Assembly (NCBI GenBank): GCA_044866695.1
Contig: JBIOUF010000085.1
Location: 1-57,277, forward strand
Source: JBIOUF01 sp044866695
GTDB taxonomy: Bacteria; Actinomycetota; Actinomycetes; Propionibacteriales; Nocardioidaceae
DNA: 57,277 nucleotides
Direction of reading: 5' to 3'
The notes beneath the pieces are model-generated. The model was not told the origin of the DNA. It did not search any database and saw nothing but the letters and a program-made list of their open reading frames with translations. A program made the translations under genes and the position numbers. Every line of letters begins with the position of its first letter. The first letter of the stretch is position 1. Of the stretch, positions 7,943 to 15,615 are shown in pieces.

Positions 7943-8806
7943 TCAGCGGAGGCGGTCCAGCGTGGCGGTGGCGTCGTCGTAGGCGGACTGGGCCTCGGAC
8001 ACCTCCTCGTCGGCGTCGGAGAGGGCGTCGGCGGCCCGGTCCAGCTCGTGCTCGGACTCCGCGAGCCGGCGCCGCAGCTCCTCCACCTCGGCCTCCAGCT
8101 GGAGCACCCGGGCCTGCCGCTGGCTGCGTCCGGCCTTGGCGTGCTGCAGCGAGTCGAGGGCGTCGGCGACCGCGCGGGCGGCGGCCGCGGCGCGTTCCCG
8201 GGCCTCGCGTTCGGCGCGCTCGCGGTCCTGGACAACACTGAGCGACACCGGCTCGCCGGGCTTCGGTCCGCGCGCCGGGAGACGGGCCGGGTCGACGCCC
8301 AGGACGTCGGCCAGCGACTCCAGGCCCGTCGACGACAACGGCTGGGCCAGCACCCCGCTGCGCACGGCTCGTGCCGCATCGGTGTCGGCCATGGCCGCAT
8401 GGAGGGTCTCCTCGACCTGGCGTACGGCGGAGTCGGCGAGCCGGTGACCGGCGCCCGCGGCGAGCTGCTGCGCCTCGCCGGTGACCGCGGCGACCAGCTG
8501 CCGGCGGCGCCGGTTCAGGTCGCGCAGCTCGGCGCCCTGCAGGAGCGACTGCGCCTCGCGCATCTGGTCGCCCAGCTCGAGCACCTGCAGGACCAGGTCG
8601 GTGCGTTCGCGCACCAGCAGGTTCACCGCCCACGCCGCGAGCGCGGGCCGGCGCAGCCGCTTCACCTCGGCGGCCAGCGACCGGTCACCGGACGCCCTCG
8701 CCCGTCCGGCCGCCTCGTCCCTGGCGGCCACGAAGTCACCGGGCAGCAGCGAGTAGAGCTCGTGCGCGACGGCGTACACCTGGTCGTCCCGCGCGTCGGA
8801 GACCAT
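7943..8806 (-). CDS. Coiled-coil protein of unknown function
   Basis: 287 aa, starting MVSDARDDQVYAVAHELYSL. The N-terminal half is helical with a conserved-looking LPGDFVAARDEAA and a Trp-containing AAWAVNLLVRERTDLV segment. The C-terminal third (about residues 195-285) is a long Glu/Arg/Ala-rich coiled coil. No enzyme motif, signal peptide or membrane segment was seen. The ATG overlaps the TGA of the upstream response-regulator gene (TGATG), so translation is coupled and the two products may act together. Similar proteins occur as hypotheticals in actinobacteria. Confidence 0.75.
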   Translation of the reverse strand: MVSDARDDQVYAVAHELYSLLPGDFVAARDEAAGRARASGDRSLAAEVKRLRRPALAAWAVNLLVRERTDLVLQVLELGDQMREAQSLLQGAELRDLNRRRRQLVAAVTGEAQQLAAGAGHRLADSAVRQVEETLHAAMADTDAARAVRSGVLAQPLSSTGLESLADVLGVDPARLPARGPKPGEPVSLSVVQDRERAEREARERAAAAARAVADALDSLQHAKAGRSQRQARVLQLEAEVEELRRRLAESEHELDRAADALSDADEEVSEAQSAYDDATATLDRLR

Positions 8807-9477
8807 CACGGCTCCTCGTCGAGGCCCTGCTCGATGGCGTAGCGGACCAGCTGGACCCGGTTGTGCAGCTGGAGCTTGCGCAGGGTGTTCTGGACGTGGT
8901 TCTGCACCGTCCGGTGGGAGAGCACCAGCCGGTCGGCGATGTCGCGGTAGGACAGTCCCTTGGCGACCAGCCTGAGCACCTCGGTCTCCCGCTCGGTGAG
9001 CCGAGGCAGGTCCGGACCGGACGCGGGCTCCTGGGAGAGCCGGCGGTACTCCCCCAGCACGAGCCCGGCCAGGCCCGCGGTGAACACCGTGTCCCCGGCG
9101 GCGACCCGGCGCACCGCCGCCAGCAGCTCGTCGCGCGAGGCCGACTTGACCAGGTAGCCGGTCGCGCCGGCCTTGACCGCCTCCAAGACGTCGGCCTGCT
9201 CGCCGGAGGCGGACAGGATCAGCACCCGCACGCCCGGGTCGTCGCGCACCAGCCGGCGGGTGACCTCCACGCCGTCGGGCGGCGGGATCCGCAGGTCGAG
9301 GACGACCACGCCGGGGCGGGTGGCGGTGGCCCGGGTCAGCGCCTCGGCTCCGGTGGACGCGGTGGCCACCACGCGCAGTCCCGCCGCCTCCAGGTCGCGC
9401 ACCACCGCGTCGCGCCACATCGGGTGGTCGTCGACGACCATCACCGTGGTCGCGGGCCGGTCCGGCGCCTGGGTCAT
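8806..9477 (-). CDS. NarL/LuxR-family response regulator
   Basis: Two-component transcription factor of 223 aa. Receiver domain at residues ~10-125: VMVVDDHPMWRDAV gives the acidic pair, VVVLDLRIPPPDG the phospho-acceptor Asp, and GYLVKSAS the conserved Lys. A LuxR-type helix-turn-helix (LTERETEVLRLVAKGLSY through HRTVQNHVQNTLRKL) occupies ~155-215. ATG 9477 has a GAGGA site upstream. It is in a run with a histidine kinase two genes upstream (10100-11254), which I infer to be its partner, and with a flavin-reductase-like gene in between. The arrangement resembles the MacS/MacR-type pair annotated in actinobacteria. Confidence 0.92.
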   Translation of the reverse strand: MTQAPDRPATTVMVVDDHPMWRDAVVRDLEAAGLRVVATASTGAEALTRATATRPGVVVLDLRIPPPDGVEVTRRLVRDDPGVRVLILSASGEQADVLEAVKAGATGYLVKSASRDELLAAVRRVAAGDTVFTAGLAGLVLGEYRRLSQEPASGPDLPRLTERETEVLRLVAKGLSYRDIADRLVLSHRTVQNHVQNTLRKLQLHNRVQLVRYAIEQGLDEEP

Positions 9478-9488
9478 CGAGGTCCTCG

Positions 9489-9536
9489 TCGCAGCTCGGG
9501 TCGCTGCTCGGGTCGCAGCTCGGGTCGCAGCTCGGT
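9489..9536. repeat. 12-bp tandem repeat, four copies
   Basis: TCGCAGCTCGGG repeated four times with single-base changes, in the leader just upstream of the response-regulator start. The period is a multiple of three, so it stays in frame with any extended reading, but homologues do not need this region. Confidence 0.8.
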
Positions 9537-9568
9537 GGGAGACTCCGCACGAGGGTAGTGGCTTCGGC

Positions 9569-10078
9569 TCAGGGCCGGGACTGCCGTTCGTACCTGCCTC
9601 TGCGGTGCACCAGGGGCTCCTCCTCCTCGCCGACCGCGAGGCTGCGCACGACGGTCTCCACGAGCAGCGACCACCCGACCCGACGCGCGTCCGCCAGCTC
9701 CAGCCCGGCCCAGCATGGTGCGCCGGTGAGCAGCGGTCCCCACGGCGTGTCCTCGAACCCGGCCATCCGGAACGCGCCTCCGGGCGCGGGCAGTCGCCCG
9801 GCGAACGCCTCGGCGAGGTCGCGGTGCCGCCACTCCAGCAGCTGCAGCACCGCGCCGCCCGTCGCGCGAAGCCGGACGGCCAGGTCGGAGTCCGGGTCGA
9901 GCAGCGCCAGCACCGAGGCCGGCTCACCGGCGGCGACCATCACCGAGGACACGGTGAGGCCGGCCCGCGCCGTGCCGGTGCCGCTGGTCCACAGCGTCAC
10001 CCGGCCGCCGACCCGCCCGCGGAGCCGGCGCACGGGGTCGTCGGGCTCGGCGAAGGGATGGGACGCGTGGATGGTCAC
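9569..10078 (-). CDS. Flavin reductase-like (FMN-binding split-barrel) protein
   Basis: 169 aa. The segment GGRVTLWTSGTGTARAGLTV followed by SSVMVAAGEP and LALLDPDSDLA matches the flavin-reductase-like domain pattern, in which the small-residue-rich strand contacts FMN. The middle (FAGRLPAPGGAFRM) and WGPLLTGAPCWAGLEL also fit this fold. The partner NAD(P)H or substrate is unknown. It lies 21 bp after the histidine kinase stop and about 90 bp before the response regulator, in one apparent operon, so a role in redox sensing or in making the signal is possible but unproven. Confidence 0.75.
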   Translation of the reverse strand: MTIHASHPFAEPDDPVRRLRGRVGGRVTLWTSGTGTARAGLTVSSVMVAAGEPASVLALLDPDSDLAVRLRATGGAVLQLLEWRHRDLAEAFAGRLPAPGGAFRMAGFEDTPWGPLLTGAPCWAGLELADARRVGWSLLVETVVRSLAVGEEEEPLVHRRGRYERQSRP

Positions 10079-10099
10079 GCCCGGATGGTACGGATCGGG

Positions 10100-11254
10100 T
10101 CAGCCGCGCGGGACCGTGAGCTCCCACTCGGTCCCCGGTCCGCCGAGCAGCGTCGCCGCGCCACCGAGGTCGGCCATGCGGCCCACGATCGAGGAGCTCA
10201 CGCCCAGCCGGCCCTGGGCCGAGGCCTCCTCCAGCCGCCCCGACGGGATGCCGGGGCCCTGGTCTCGCACCGACACCACCACCGAGGCGCCGAGGTCCTC
10301 CACCAGCACCCAGGCAGGAGCGGCGGCGCCGACGTGCCTGGCCACGTTGTCCAGGCAGGCCCGGACCGCGGCGACCACCTCGGCGACCTGACGCTCGGTC
10401 AGCGGCACCCCGTCGCCGGGGCCGGACACCGTGACCGTGGCGGACTCCAGCGCGGCCAGCGCCGCCATCAGGTCGGTGGCGGTCGACCGCTCGGGTGCGG
10501 CGGCGAGCGCCCGGGCCTGGCCCTGGATCAGCCGCCGCAACGCCCGCTCCTGCTCGCCGGCCAGCCGGCCCAGCTCGGCGTCGCCGCCCGGTTCCTGGCC
10601 GCGGCGCTGCGCCAGGGCGAGCACCTGCAGCACCCCGTCGTGGACCGCCCGGGCCAGGCGGGTGCGCTCCTCGGCCGCGGCGGTGGCGCGCTCCGCGGCG
10701 GCCCGCAGCTCCGCGGCCTCCCGCAGGATGCCCCCCGCGTAGCCCACCATGGCCGCGGCCAGCAGGAGCAGGAAGATGTTGCCCCAGGTGCCCCCGTCGG
10801 GGCTCTGGCGCACCGAGAGGTCGGCCACCGCGACGACCAGCGCCGCCACCAGCCCCTCGAGCAGCCCCCGCCCCGCCGCCCAGGCCAGCACCGGCGCGAT
10901 CACCCAGAACGACGGGACGGTGGCGGCGTGCCGGTCGAGCATCGTCGTGGTCTCCGCGTACGGCGTGGCCAGCAGCAGCGCGACTGCGACGGCGAGGTCG
11001 GCGACGTACAAGCCGAGCCGGCGGCGGGCCGGGTCGTCGTAGGCCCAGGTGACGAAGCCGGACCAGGCCACCATCAGCGCCACGCACGACCAGGCCAGCC
11101 AGGGCCGCGCGAAGTCGTCACGGCGGACCACGTTCAGCGCGACGGCGTAGACCAGCAGCACGGTGCGCACCGCGGCCAGTGCCCGGAACAGCGTGGTCTC
11201 CACCTGCTCCGCGGCCGAGCCCGGCCGGGCCGGGGTCACCGGCATGCGCGGCAT
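10100..11254 (-). CDS. Membrane sensor histidine kinase (HisKA_3 type, MacS-like)
   Basis: About 384 aa from ATG 11254, which follows GGAAGG. Roughly five transmembrane segments lie at residues ~25-180 (for example VLLVYAVALNVV, LYVADLAVAVALLLA, NIFLLLLAAAMVGYA). A dimerisation/phosphoacceptor box ERTRLARAVHDGVLQVL with the His follows, then HATPase motifs: N-box ACLDNVARHV and G1 box RDQGPGI. It autophosphorylates and presumably signals to the response regulator at 8806-9477. A further in-frame ATG three codons in is also possible. The sensed signal cannot be read from the sequence; no extracytoplasmic sensor domain is evident. Confidence 0.9.
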   Translation of the reverse strand: MPRMPVTPARPGSAAEQVETTLFRALAAVRTVLLVYAVALNVVRRDDFARPWLAWSCVALMVAWSGFVTWAYDDPARRRLGLYVADLAVAVALLLATPYAETTTMLDRHAATVPSFWVIAPVLAWAAGRGLLEGLVAALVVAVADLSVRQSPDGGTWGNIFLLLLAAAMVGYAGGILREAAELRAAAERATAAAEERTRLARAVHDGVLQVLALAQRRGQEPGGDAELGRLAGEQERALRRLIQGQARALAAAPERSTATDLMAALAALESATVTVSGPGDGVPLTERQVAEVVAAVRACLDNVARHVGAAAPAWVLVEDLGASVVVSVRDQGPGIPSGRLEEASAQGRLGVSSSIVGRMADLGGAATLLGGPGTEWELTVPRG

Positions 11255-11291
11255 CGGGTCATGACCTTCCAGAACCGGACCGGAAGGGGCA

Positions 11292-12158
11292 CTAGGAGGC
11301 CAGCAACCCCGAGCGCCGGGCCTGGTCACCCCGGTCGACGCCGGTGCGCGAACGCCCGCGGGTACGGGGCCGGCCGGTCATGCCGCCGGCACCGGCGCCC
11401 CCGCTGCCCCGGTCGGTCCGGTCGGGCCGGTCGGTCCGGTCGTGCCGGTCCGGCTGGTCGGGCCGGTCGGCCCGGTCGGCGTTCTTCTCCAGCGCCTTCG
11501 CCCGGGTGGCGTACATGTCGACGTACTCCTGGCCGGAGAGCCGCATGATCTCGTACATGATCTCGTCGGTGACCGACCTGAGGATGAACCTGTCGCTCTC
11601 CAGCCCCTCGTAGCGGGAGAAGTCCAACGGCGACCCGAACCGGACCACGGGCCGGGTCCACGAGCCGAACTTCTTGCCGGGCGGCGCCACCACGTCGGTC
11701 CCCAGGACCGCGACGGGGACGACCGGGACCCGGGTCTCCAGCGCGATCCTCGCGACGCCGGTGCGACCGCGGTATAGCCGGCCGTCGTGCGACCGGGTGC
11801 CCTCGGGGTAGATGCCGAACAGGTCCCCTTGGTCCAGCACGCGCTTGGCGGTCAGCAGCGCGCCGGCGGCCGCGTCGGCACCGGACCGGTCGATCGGCAC
11901 CTGGCCGGCGCCGGAGAAGAACGTGCGCTGCAGCCAGCCCTTCAGCCCGGGGGAGGTGAAGTACTCCTCCTTGGCCACGAAGGTCACCCGTCTGGGCAAG
12001 GTGAGCGGCATGAACAGCCAGTCGGCGTACGACAGATGGTTGCTGGCCAGGATCGCCGGGCCCTCCAGCGGGACGTTCTCGACGCCCTCGGCGCGCGGAC
12101 GGAACACCATCCGTAGCAGCGGCCCCACCGCGATCCACTTCAGGAACCAGTAGAACAC
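11292..12158 (-). CDS. 1-acyl-sn-glycerol-3-phosphate acyltransferase family protein (PlsC-like)
   Basis: Transfers an acyl chain to a glycerophospholipid precursor at the membrane. N-terminal hydrophobic WFLKWIAVGPLLRMVF, then acyltransferase motif I NHLSYADW (HX4D), motif II near the GAGQVPIDR region, motif III YPEGTRS, and motif IV VPVVPVAVLG. GTG 12158 is preceded by GAGGAGG. The last ~45 residues are low-complexity Asp-Arg-Pro repeats (RPDQPDRHDRTDRPD), encoded by a CCGGTCGG-like DNA repeat around 11405-11480 and variable in such proteins. It is the first gene of the run leading to the sensor kinase, with a 37-bp gap, and a positional homologue of mycobacterial Rv2182c. Confidence 0.9.
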   Translation of the reverse strand: MFYWFLKWIAVGPLLRMVFRPRAEGVENVPLEGPAILASNHLSYADWLFMPLTLPRRVTFVAKEEYFTSPGLKGWLQRTFFSGAGQVPIDRSGADAAAGALLTAKRVLDQGDLFGIYPEGTRSHDGRLYRGRTGVARIALETRVPVVPVAVLGTDVVAPPGKKFGSWTRPVVRFGSPLDFSRYEGLESDRFILRSVTDEIMYEIMRLSGQEYVDMYATRAKALEKNADRADRPDQPDRHDRTDRPDRTDRGSGGAGAGGMTGRPRTRGRSRTGVDRGDQARRSGLLAS

Positions 12159-12329
12159 GCCGCACCTCCTCGTCCCGGGGCTCACCCTACGGCACTCGAC
12201 GGCCGCCACCCTGGCCCTCGCCCGGGCGCGCGTGGGACGATTGCGGCGAGCAGGTCCGCCCCTGCGAAGCCGGCAGCACCGGGGTCGTCGCGGGCGCCCG
12301 TCCCGACGCAGCCCGCAGGAGTACCCCAG

Positions 12330-13100
12330 GTGTCGATCGCCCCCACCGCCGAGCCGTTCTACGCCGACGCCGCGCCCGTCGGACCCGGCGGGCTGCGGGT
12401 CGGCGTGCTGCTCCTGCACGGCTTCACCGGTTCCCCGGCGTCGGTGGTGCCGTGGGGGCGCCGGCTGGCAGAGGACGGGTACGCCGTCGCGGTCCCCCGC
12501 CTTCCCGGCCACGGGACGACGTGGCGCGACCTCAACAAGACCACGTTCACCGACTGGCACGCCGAGGCCGAACGCGCCCTCGAGAAGCTCCAGGCCAACT
12601 GCGACCGCGTGGTCGTCGGCGGGCTGTCGATGGGCGGCGCGCTGGCGCTGCGGCTGGCCGCCGACCACGGCCGCGGGGTCGCCGGGCTGGTGCTGGTCAA
12701 CCCCGCGGTGAACATCGACCGTTGGGACGTCAAGCTGCTGCCCGTGCTGCGGCACCTGGTGCCGTCCTTCCCGGGCATCACCGACGACATCGCCAAGGAG
12801 GGCGTCACCGAGCACGGCTACGACCGCACCCCGCTGCACGCCGCGCACTCGATGCTGGGCGGCTTCAAGCGGCTGCGCGCGGACCTGCCGCAGGTCACCC
12901 AGCCGCTGCTGCTGCTGCGCTCGAAGGTCGACAACGTCGTGGACCCGTCGTCCGCCCGGATCATCACCAGCCGGGTGTCGTCGCGGGACCTGGTCGAGGT
13001 GGTCCTCGAGGACAGCCACCACGTGGCGACGCTGGACCACGACGCCGACCGGATCGAGCGGCTCTCGCGCGAGTTCGTCGAACGGGTGACCGGGACATGA
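12330..13100 (+). CDS. Alpha/beta-hydrolase (carboxylesterase / monoacylglycerol lipase-like)
   Basis: 256 aa. VGVLLLHGFTGSP carries the oxyanion HG motif, GLSMGGALAL is the nucleophile elbow (GXSXG), DNVVDPSSA holds the acid residue and LEDSHHVATLD the catalytic His. The layout matches bacterial Est30-type carboxylesterases, which act on short- to medium-chain esters. There is no signal peptide. GTG 12330 follows AGGAG. Its TGA overlaps the ATG of the next gene by four bases, so they are co-translated. The natural substrate is unknown; the neighbouring acyltransferase hints at lipid metabolism. Confidence 0.85.
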   Translation: MSIAPTAEPFYADAAPVGPGGLRVGVLLLHGFTGSPASVVPWGRRLAEDGYAVAVPRLPGHGTTWRDLNKTTFTDWHAEAERALEKLQANCDRVVVGGLSMGGALALRLAADHGRGVAGLVLVNPAVNIDRWDVKLLPVLRHLVPSFPGITDDIAKEGVTEHGYDRTPLHAAHSMLGGFKRLRADLPQVTQPLLLLRSKVDNVVDPSSARIITSRVSSRDLVEVVLEDSHHVATLDHDADRIERLSREFVERVTGT

Positions 13101-13693
13101 GCGAACGGCCCGACGAGCCGGACCACGGCATCGACGTCGACGCCGCCTTCGCCGACATCGTCGCGCACTACGGCGATGTCCCCGATCTGACCGAGGGCGT
13201 GGACGACAGCGTCACCGAGAGCCTCGACCACCGGGCCGGCGACGGGGCCGACCACGGGGCCGACCACGGGGCCGACCACGGGGCCGACCAGGACGCCGCC
13301 GACAGCGCGGCCCCGCCTGCGGCGGCGCAGAACCCGCCGGCCGACGGCCCCGCCGTGGACACCCCGCCGGCGGCTGCCCAGCAGCCCCCGTCCGTCCGCG
13401 AGCCGGGCTGGGGCGACTCCCTGGACACTCCGGCGAGCTGGGACGACGAGGGCCACTTCGTCCCGCCGCCGCCGCCTCCGCTGCCCGCCGTGGAGCCGCG
13501 CCGCCGCGCCGCGTGGGCGGCCCTGTTCGGGGCTCCCCTGGTCATGCTGCTGGTGATCGTGGCCGGGGTCGGCGTGCCCGGCTGGGTGGTGGTCGGGCTG
13601 GCGCTGGCCTTCATCGGCGGCTTCGTCTACCTGGTCGCCACCATGGGCTCCCCGGGCGGCCCGAGCTGGCCCGACGACGGCGCCGTCGTCTGA
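13097..13693 (+). CDS. Acidic, repeat-containing membrane protein of unknown function
   Basis: 198 aa. Residues 1-130 are acidic and Pro/Ala-rich, including an Asp-His-Gly-Ala repeat encoded by five GGGCCGACCACG-like 12-bp units (about 13236-13284) and a polyproline FVPPPPPPLP. Two transmembrane helices follow (AALFGAPLVMLLVIVAGVG and GWVVVGLALAFIGGFVYLV), then a short tail. It is probably a cytosolic disordered arm on a small membrane anchor. The ATG overlaps the esterase TGA (ATGA). No family was recognised. The 3' end runs into array A3. Confidence 0.75.
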   Translation: MSERPDEPDHGIDVDAAFADIVAHYGDVPDLTEGVDDSVTESLDHRAGDGADHGADHGADHGADQDAADSAAPPAAAQNPPADGPAVDTPPAAAQQPPSVREPGWGDSLDTPASWDDEGHFVPPPPPPLPAVEPRRRAAWAALFGAPLVMLLVIVAGVGVPGWVVVGLALAFIGGFVYLVATMGSPGGPSWPDDGAVV

Positions 13694-13714
13694 GCCCTCC
13701 CCTCCTGCTACGTC

Positions 13715-13790
13715 GAGCCGTCAAAGTTGGTGGGTCGAGCCGTCGAAGTTGGTGGGTCGAGCCGTCGAAGTTGGTGGGGCGAGCCGGCGG
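13715..13790 (+). repeat. 22-bp tandem array A3
   Basis: Units start GAGCCGTC at 13715, 13737 and 13759, and a diverged one (GAGCCGGC) at 13781; steps are exactly 22 bp. The local variant is GAGCCGTCGAAGTTGG followed by TGGGTC. It begins 22 bp past the stop of the membrane-protein gene, in the same sense as that gene's transcript. Confidence 0.88.
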
Positions 13791-13799
13791 TTGCAGTGG

Positions 13800-13995
13800 G
13801 TCGAGTGGGGGTCGGTGCTGGGCGGATTCGGTGCGGGGCGAGTCGGAGCCGGTGGTGGGTGGGGTCGGTGCGGGGCGAGTGGGTGCTGGTGGTGGTCGAG
13901 TCGGTGGTGGGTCGAGTCGGTGCGGGGGCGAGCAGGTGCGGGGGCGAGTCGGTGCGGGGGCGAGTCGGTGCGGGGTCGAGTCGGTGCGGGGGCGG
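13800..13995. repeat. Degenerate G-rich tandem repeat, non-coding
   Basis: Repeats of a CGAGTCGGTGCGGGGG-like unit of about 16 bp become regular towards the right end (13910-13990) and irregular towards the left. The plus strand is very G-rich with many GGGG runs. A shorter, similar stretch lies at 21955-22025 in front of the second copy of the hairpin element. I see no gene between 13694 and 14206. Confidence 0.7.
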
Positions 13996-13996
13996 G

Positions 13997-14213
13997 GCAT
14001 GGCTTCGCGTGGCCGGTCGGCCGGGGACCGCGATGCAGGTGGTGGTCTCGTTCCCTGCCCCCTGCGGTTGGCCCGTGGGGGAGTCGAACCGCGAACTGTG
14101 TTCGTCGGTTCGAGGGCGCTGCGCGCCGGGGCGGCGACCACAGTGCACGGTTCGACTCCTGGCCGGTGACCTCACCCACCCCTCGCTGCGCTCGGGGTGG
14201 GTTCGGTCACCGG
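13997..14213. repeat. Hairpin-rich intergenic element, copy A
   Basis: About 217 bp closely similar (roughly nine in ten bases) to 22029-22243, the only other copy in the window. Shared blocks in order are GCATGG, GCGATGCAGGTGGTGGT, TTCCCTGCCCCCTGCGGTTG, a 21-nt inverted repeat (arms 14080-14100 and 14139-14159, GGAGTCGAACCG at the ends), and a terminal hairpin at 14163-14213. It lies directly beyond the 3' end of the ROK kinase; on the other side come G-rich repeats and array A3. The T-loop-like GGTTCGACTCC is not part of a tRNA. Confidence 0.8.
14163..14213 (-). terminator. Long hairpin at the 3' end of the ROK kinase gene
   Basis: CCGGTGACC pairs with GGTCACCGG (outer 9-bp stem) and CCCACCCC with GGGGTGGG (inner 8-bp stem), separated by a symmetric 3x3 internal loop. 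The stop codon of the kinase (14207-14209) lies inside the outer arm. The second copy at 22195-22243 keeps the fold with a T-A to C-G double change. It is probably a transcription terminator or 3'-end stabiliser. Confidence 0.65.
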
Positions 14214-15151
14214 CGCGCGAGGTCGCCGGCTCCGATCATGCCCGCGTCGTTGCCGAGCGAGGCCAGCCGGATCACCGGCTGCGGCCGCGCGTCGGCGGCG
14301 GTCAGGGTACGCCCGAACGCCTCCCGCGCCGGGCCGAGCAGCAGCTCGCCGGCGTCCGCCACTCCACCGCCGACCAGGACCAGCTCGGGGTCGAGCACCG
14401 CGACCAGCGTGGCCAGCCCCTCGCCGAGCCAGCGGCCGGTCTCCGCCAGGCACGCGATCGCGAACGGGTCGCCCTCTTGGGCCGCGGTCGTCACCATCGG
14501 GCCCTTGATCCTCTCCACCGCGCCGCCGGCCCGGGCCAGCACCGCCGCAGCGGCGGCGGGATCGGCGAGGGCGCGGGCCCGGGTCTCCCGGACCAGGGCC
14601 GATCCGCTGGCGTACTGCTCCCAGCAGCCCAGCCGCTTGCATCCGCAGACCAGCCCGCCGGGCACCATGCGGATGTGCCCGACCTCGGTCGCCGACCCGA
14701 ACCCGCCGCGCAGCAAGCGGTCCCGGATCACCGCGCCGCCACCGACGCCGGTGCCGACGGTCACCATCAGCAGGTGTCGCACCTGGGCGGCGGCGCCGAA
14801 CTGGTACTCCCCCCACGCGGCGGCGTTCGCGTCGTTCTCGACCACGACGGGAAGGTCGAGAGCCCGCTGGAGCCAGTCGCGCAGCGGTACGTCGCTCCAG
14901 CTCAGGTTCGGCGAGTAGCGCACCACGGCCCGCTCCTGGTCGACGAACCCGGCCGCCGCCACGCCCACACAGCTCACCTGGTGGTCCGCGGCCAGGTCGA
15001 GGACCATCCGCCGGATGGTCGCCACGATCGCCTCCGGGTCCTTCGCGGGGGACTTGACCCGCTGCCGCGCGACCACCTTCCCGGCGTCGTCGACCACGCC
15101 ACCGGCGATCTTGGTGCCGCCAACGTCGATGCCGACGGCCAGGTTGCTCAC
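14207..15151 (-). CDS. glk: ROK-family glucokinase
   Basis: Phosphorylates glucose with ATP. 314 aa: GIDVGGTKIAGGVV is the N-terminal phosphate loop, VVENDANAAAWGEY carries the catalytic Asp, TVGTGVGGGAVI follows, then EVGHIRM and the ROK zinc motif CGCKRLGCWEQYASG. The C-terminal adenosine loop reads LVGGGVADAGELLL. GTG 15151 overlaps the upstream TGA (GTGA) and has a GGGAGG site. It is the last gene of the coupled run 17242-14207. In streptomycetes, glkA also lies beside ArsA-like and small CxxC-protein genes, as I recall. Confidence 0.93.
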   Translation of the reverse strand: MSNLAVGIDVGGTKIAGGVVDDAGKVVARQRVKSPAKDPEAIVATIRRMVLDLAADHQVSCVGVAAAGFVDQERAVVRYSPNLSWSDVPLRDWLQRALDLPVVVENDANAAAWGEYQFGAAAQVRHLLMVTVGTGVGGGAVIRDRLLRGGFGSATEVGHIRMVPGGLVCGCKRLGCWEQYASGSALVRETRARALADPAAAAAVLARAGGAVERIKGPMVTTAAQEGDPFAIACLAETGRWLGEGLATLVAVLDPELVLVGGGVADAGELLLGPAREAFGRTLTAADARPQPVIRLASLGNDAGMIGAGDLARR

Positions 15152-15615
15152 GGTTCCTCCCGTCCCTGCCCAGGACCCTGCCCAGGCTCGTGCTGGTGGT
15201 CCTCCCGGGGAGCCCACCGACGGTCCGGCTCGTCTGGCCCGTCCCCTCCGGGCTCGTCGAGGTCGATGTGCTCCACCGGTGCCGCCCGGGCCTGCCGGCG
15301 CTCCTGCGGCACCGACGTCGCCAGCGCGGCGGCGGCCGCGCTGAGCAGGGCGGAGCCGGCGGTGGCCAGGTGGTCTCGGACCTCGGGGTTCGTCCCGCGC
15401 ACCAGCGCGACCAGCCGGCAGACCGGGCAGTACCGGCACTCCGCGGCGCCTGTGGCCAGGTGCTCGTCGACGTCGTGCAGGCCCTGGGCCAGCCCGCCCA
15501 CCAGGCCGCCGGCGGCGCCGACCTGCTCGTGCCCGGCCGTCGCAGCCCAGTCCTGAAGAGCGGCGAACAGCCGGGCCGCCTCCTCGCCGAGCGAGCCCGC
15601 CTCGGGGTCGGTCAT
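15148..15615 (-). CDS. Conserved small CxxC protein of unknown function (DUF5304-like)
   Basis: 155 aa, starting MTDPEAGSLGEEAARLF. A helical N-terminal part contains ECRYCPVCRLVALVRG, a Cys-x2-Cys-x2-Cys motif that could bind a metal. The C-terminal 45 residues are charged, Pro/Gly/Glu-rich and probably disordered. It overlaps both neighbours: its ATG with the TGA of the ArsA-like gene (ATGA), and its TGA with the GTG of glk (GTGA). This fixed setting suggests a shared function, but none is known. The family name is from memory. Confidence 0.75.
   Translation of the reverse strand: MTDPEAGSLGEEAARLFAALQDWAATAGHEQVGAAGGLVGGLAQGLHDVDEHLATGAAECRYCPVCRLVALVRGTNPEVRDHLATAGSALLSAAAAALATSVPQERRQARAAPVEHIDLDEPGGDGPDEPDRRWAPREDHQHEPGQGPGQGREEP

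Noticed and set aside
14080..14159. tRNA gene suggested by GGTTCGACTCC
   Set aside because: No acceptor, D or anticodon stems can be formed; five-base stems around the T-loop-like sequence do not pair.
13711..14206. Overlapping open frames in the repeat region (both strands)
   Set aside because: They only translate the tandem repeats in different frames, lack ribosome-binding sites and have no recognisable domains.
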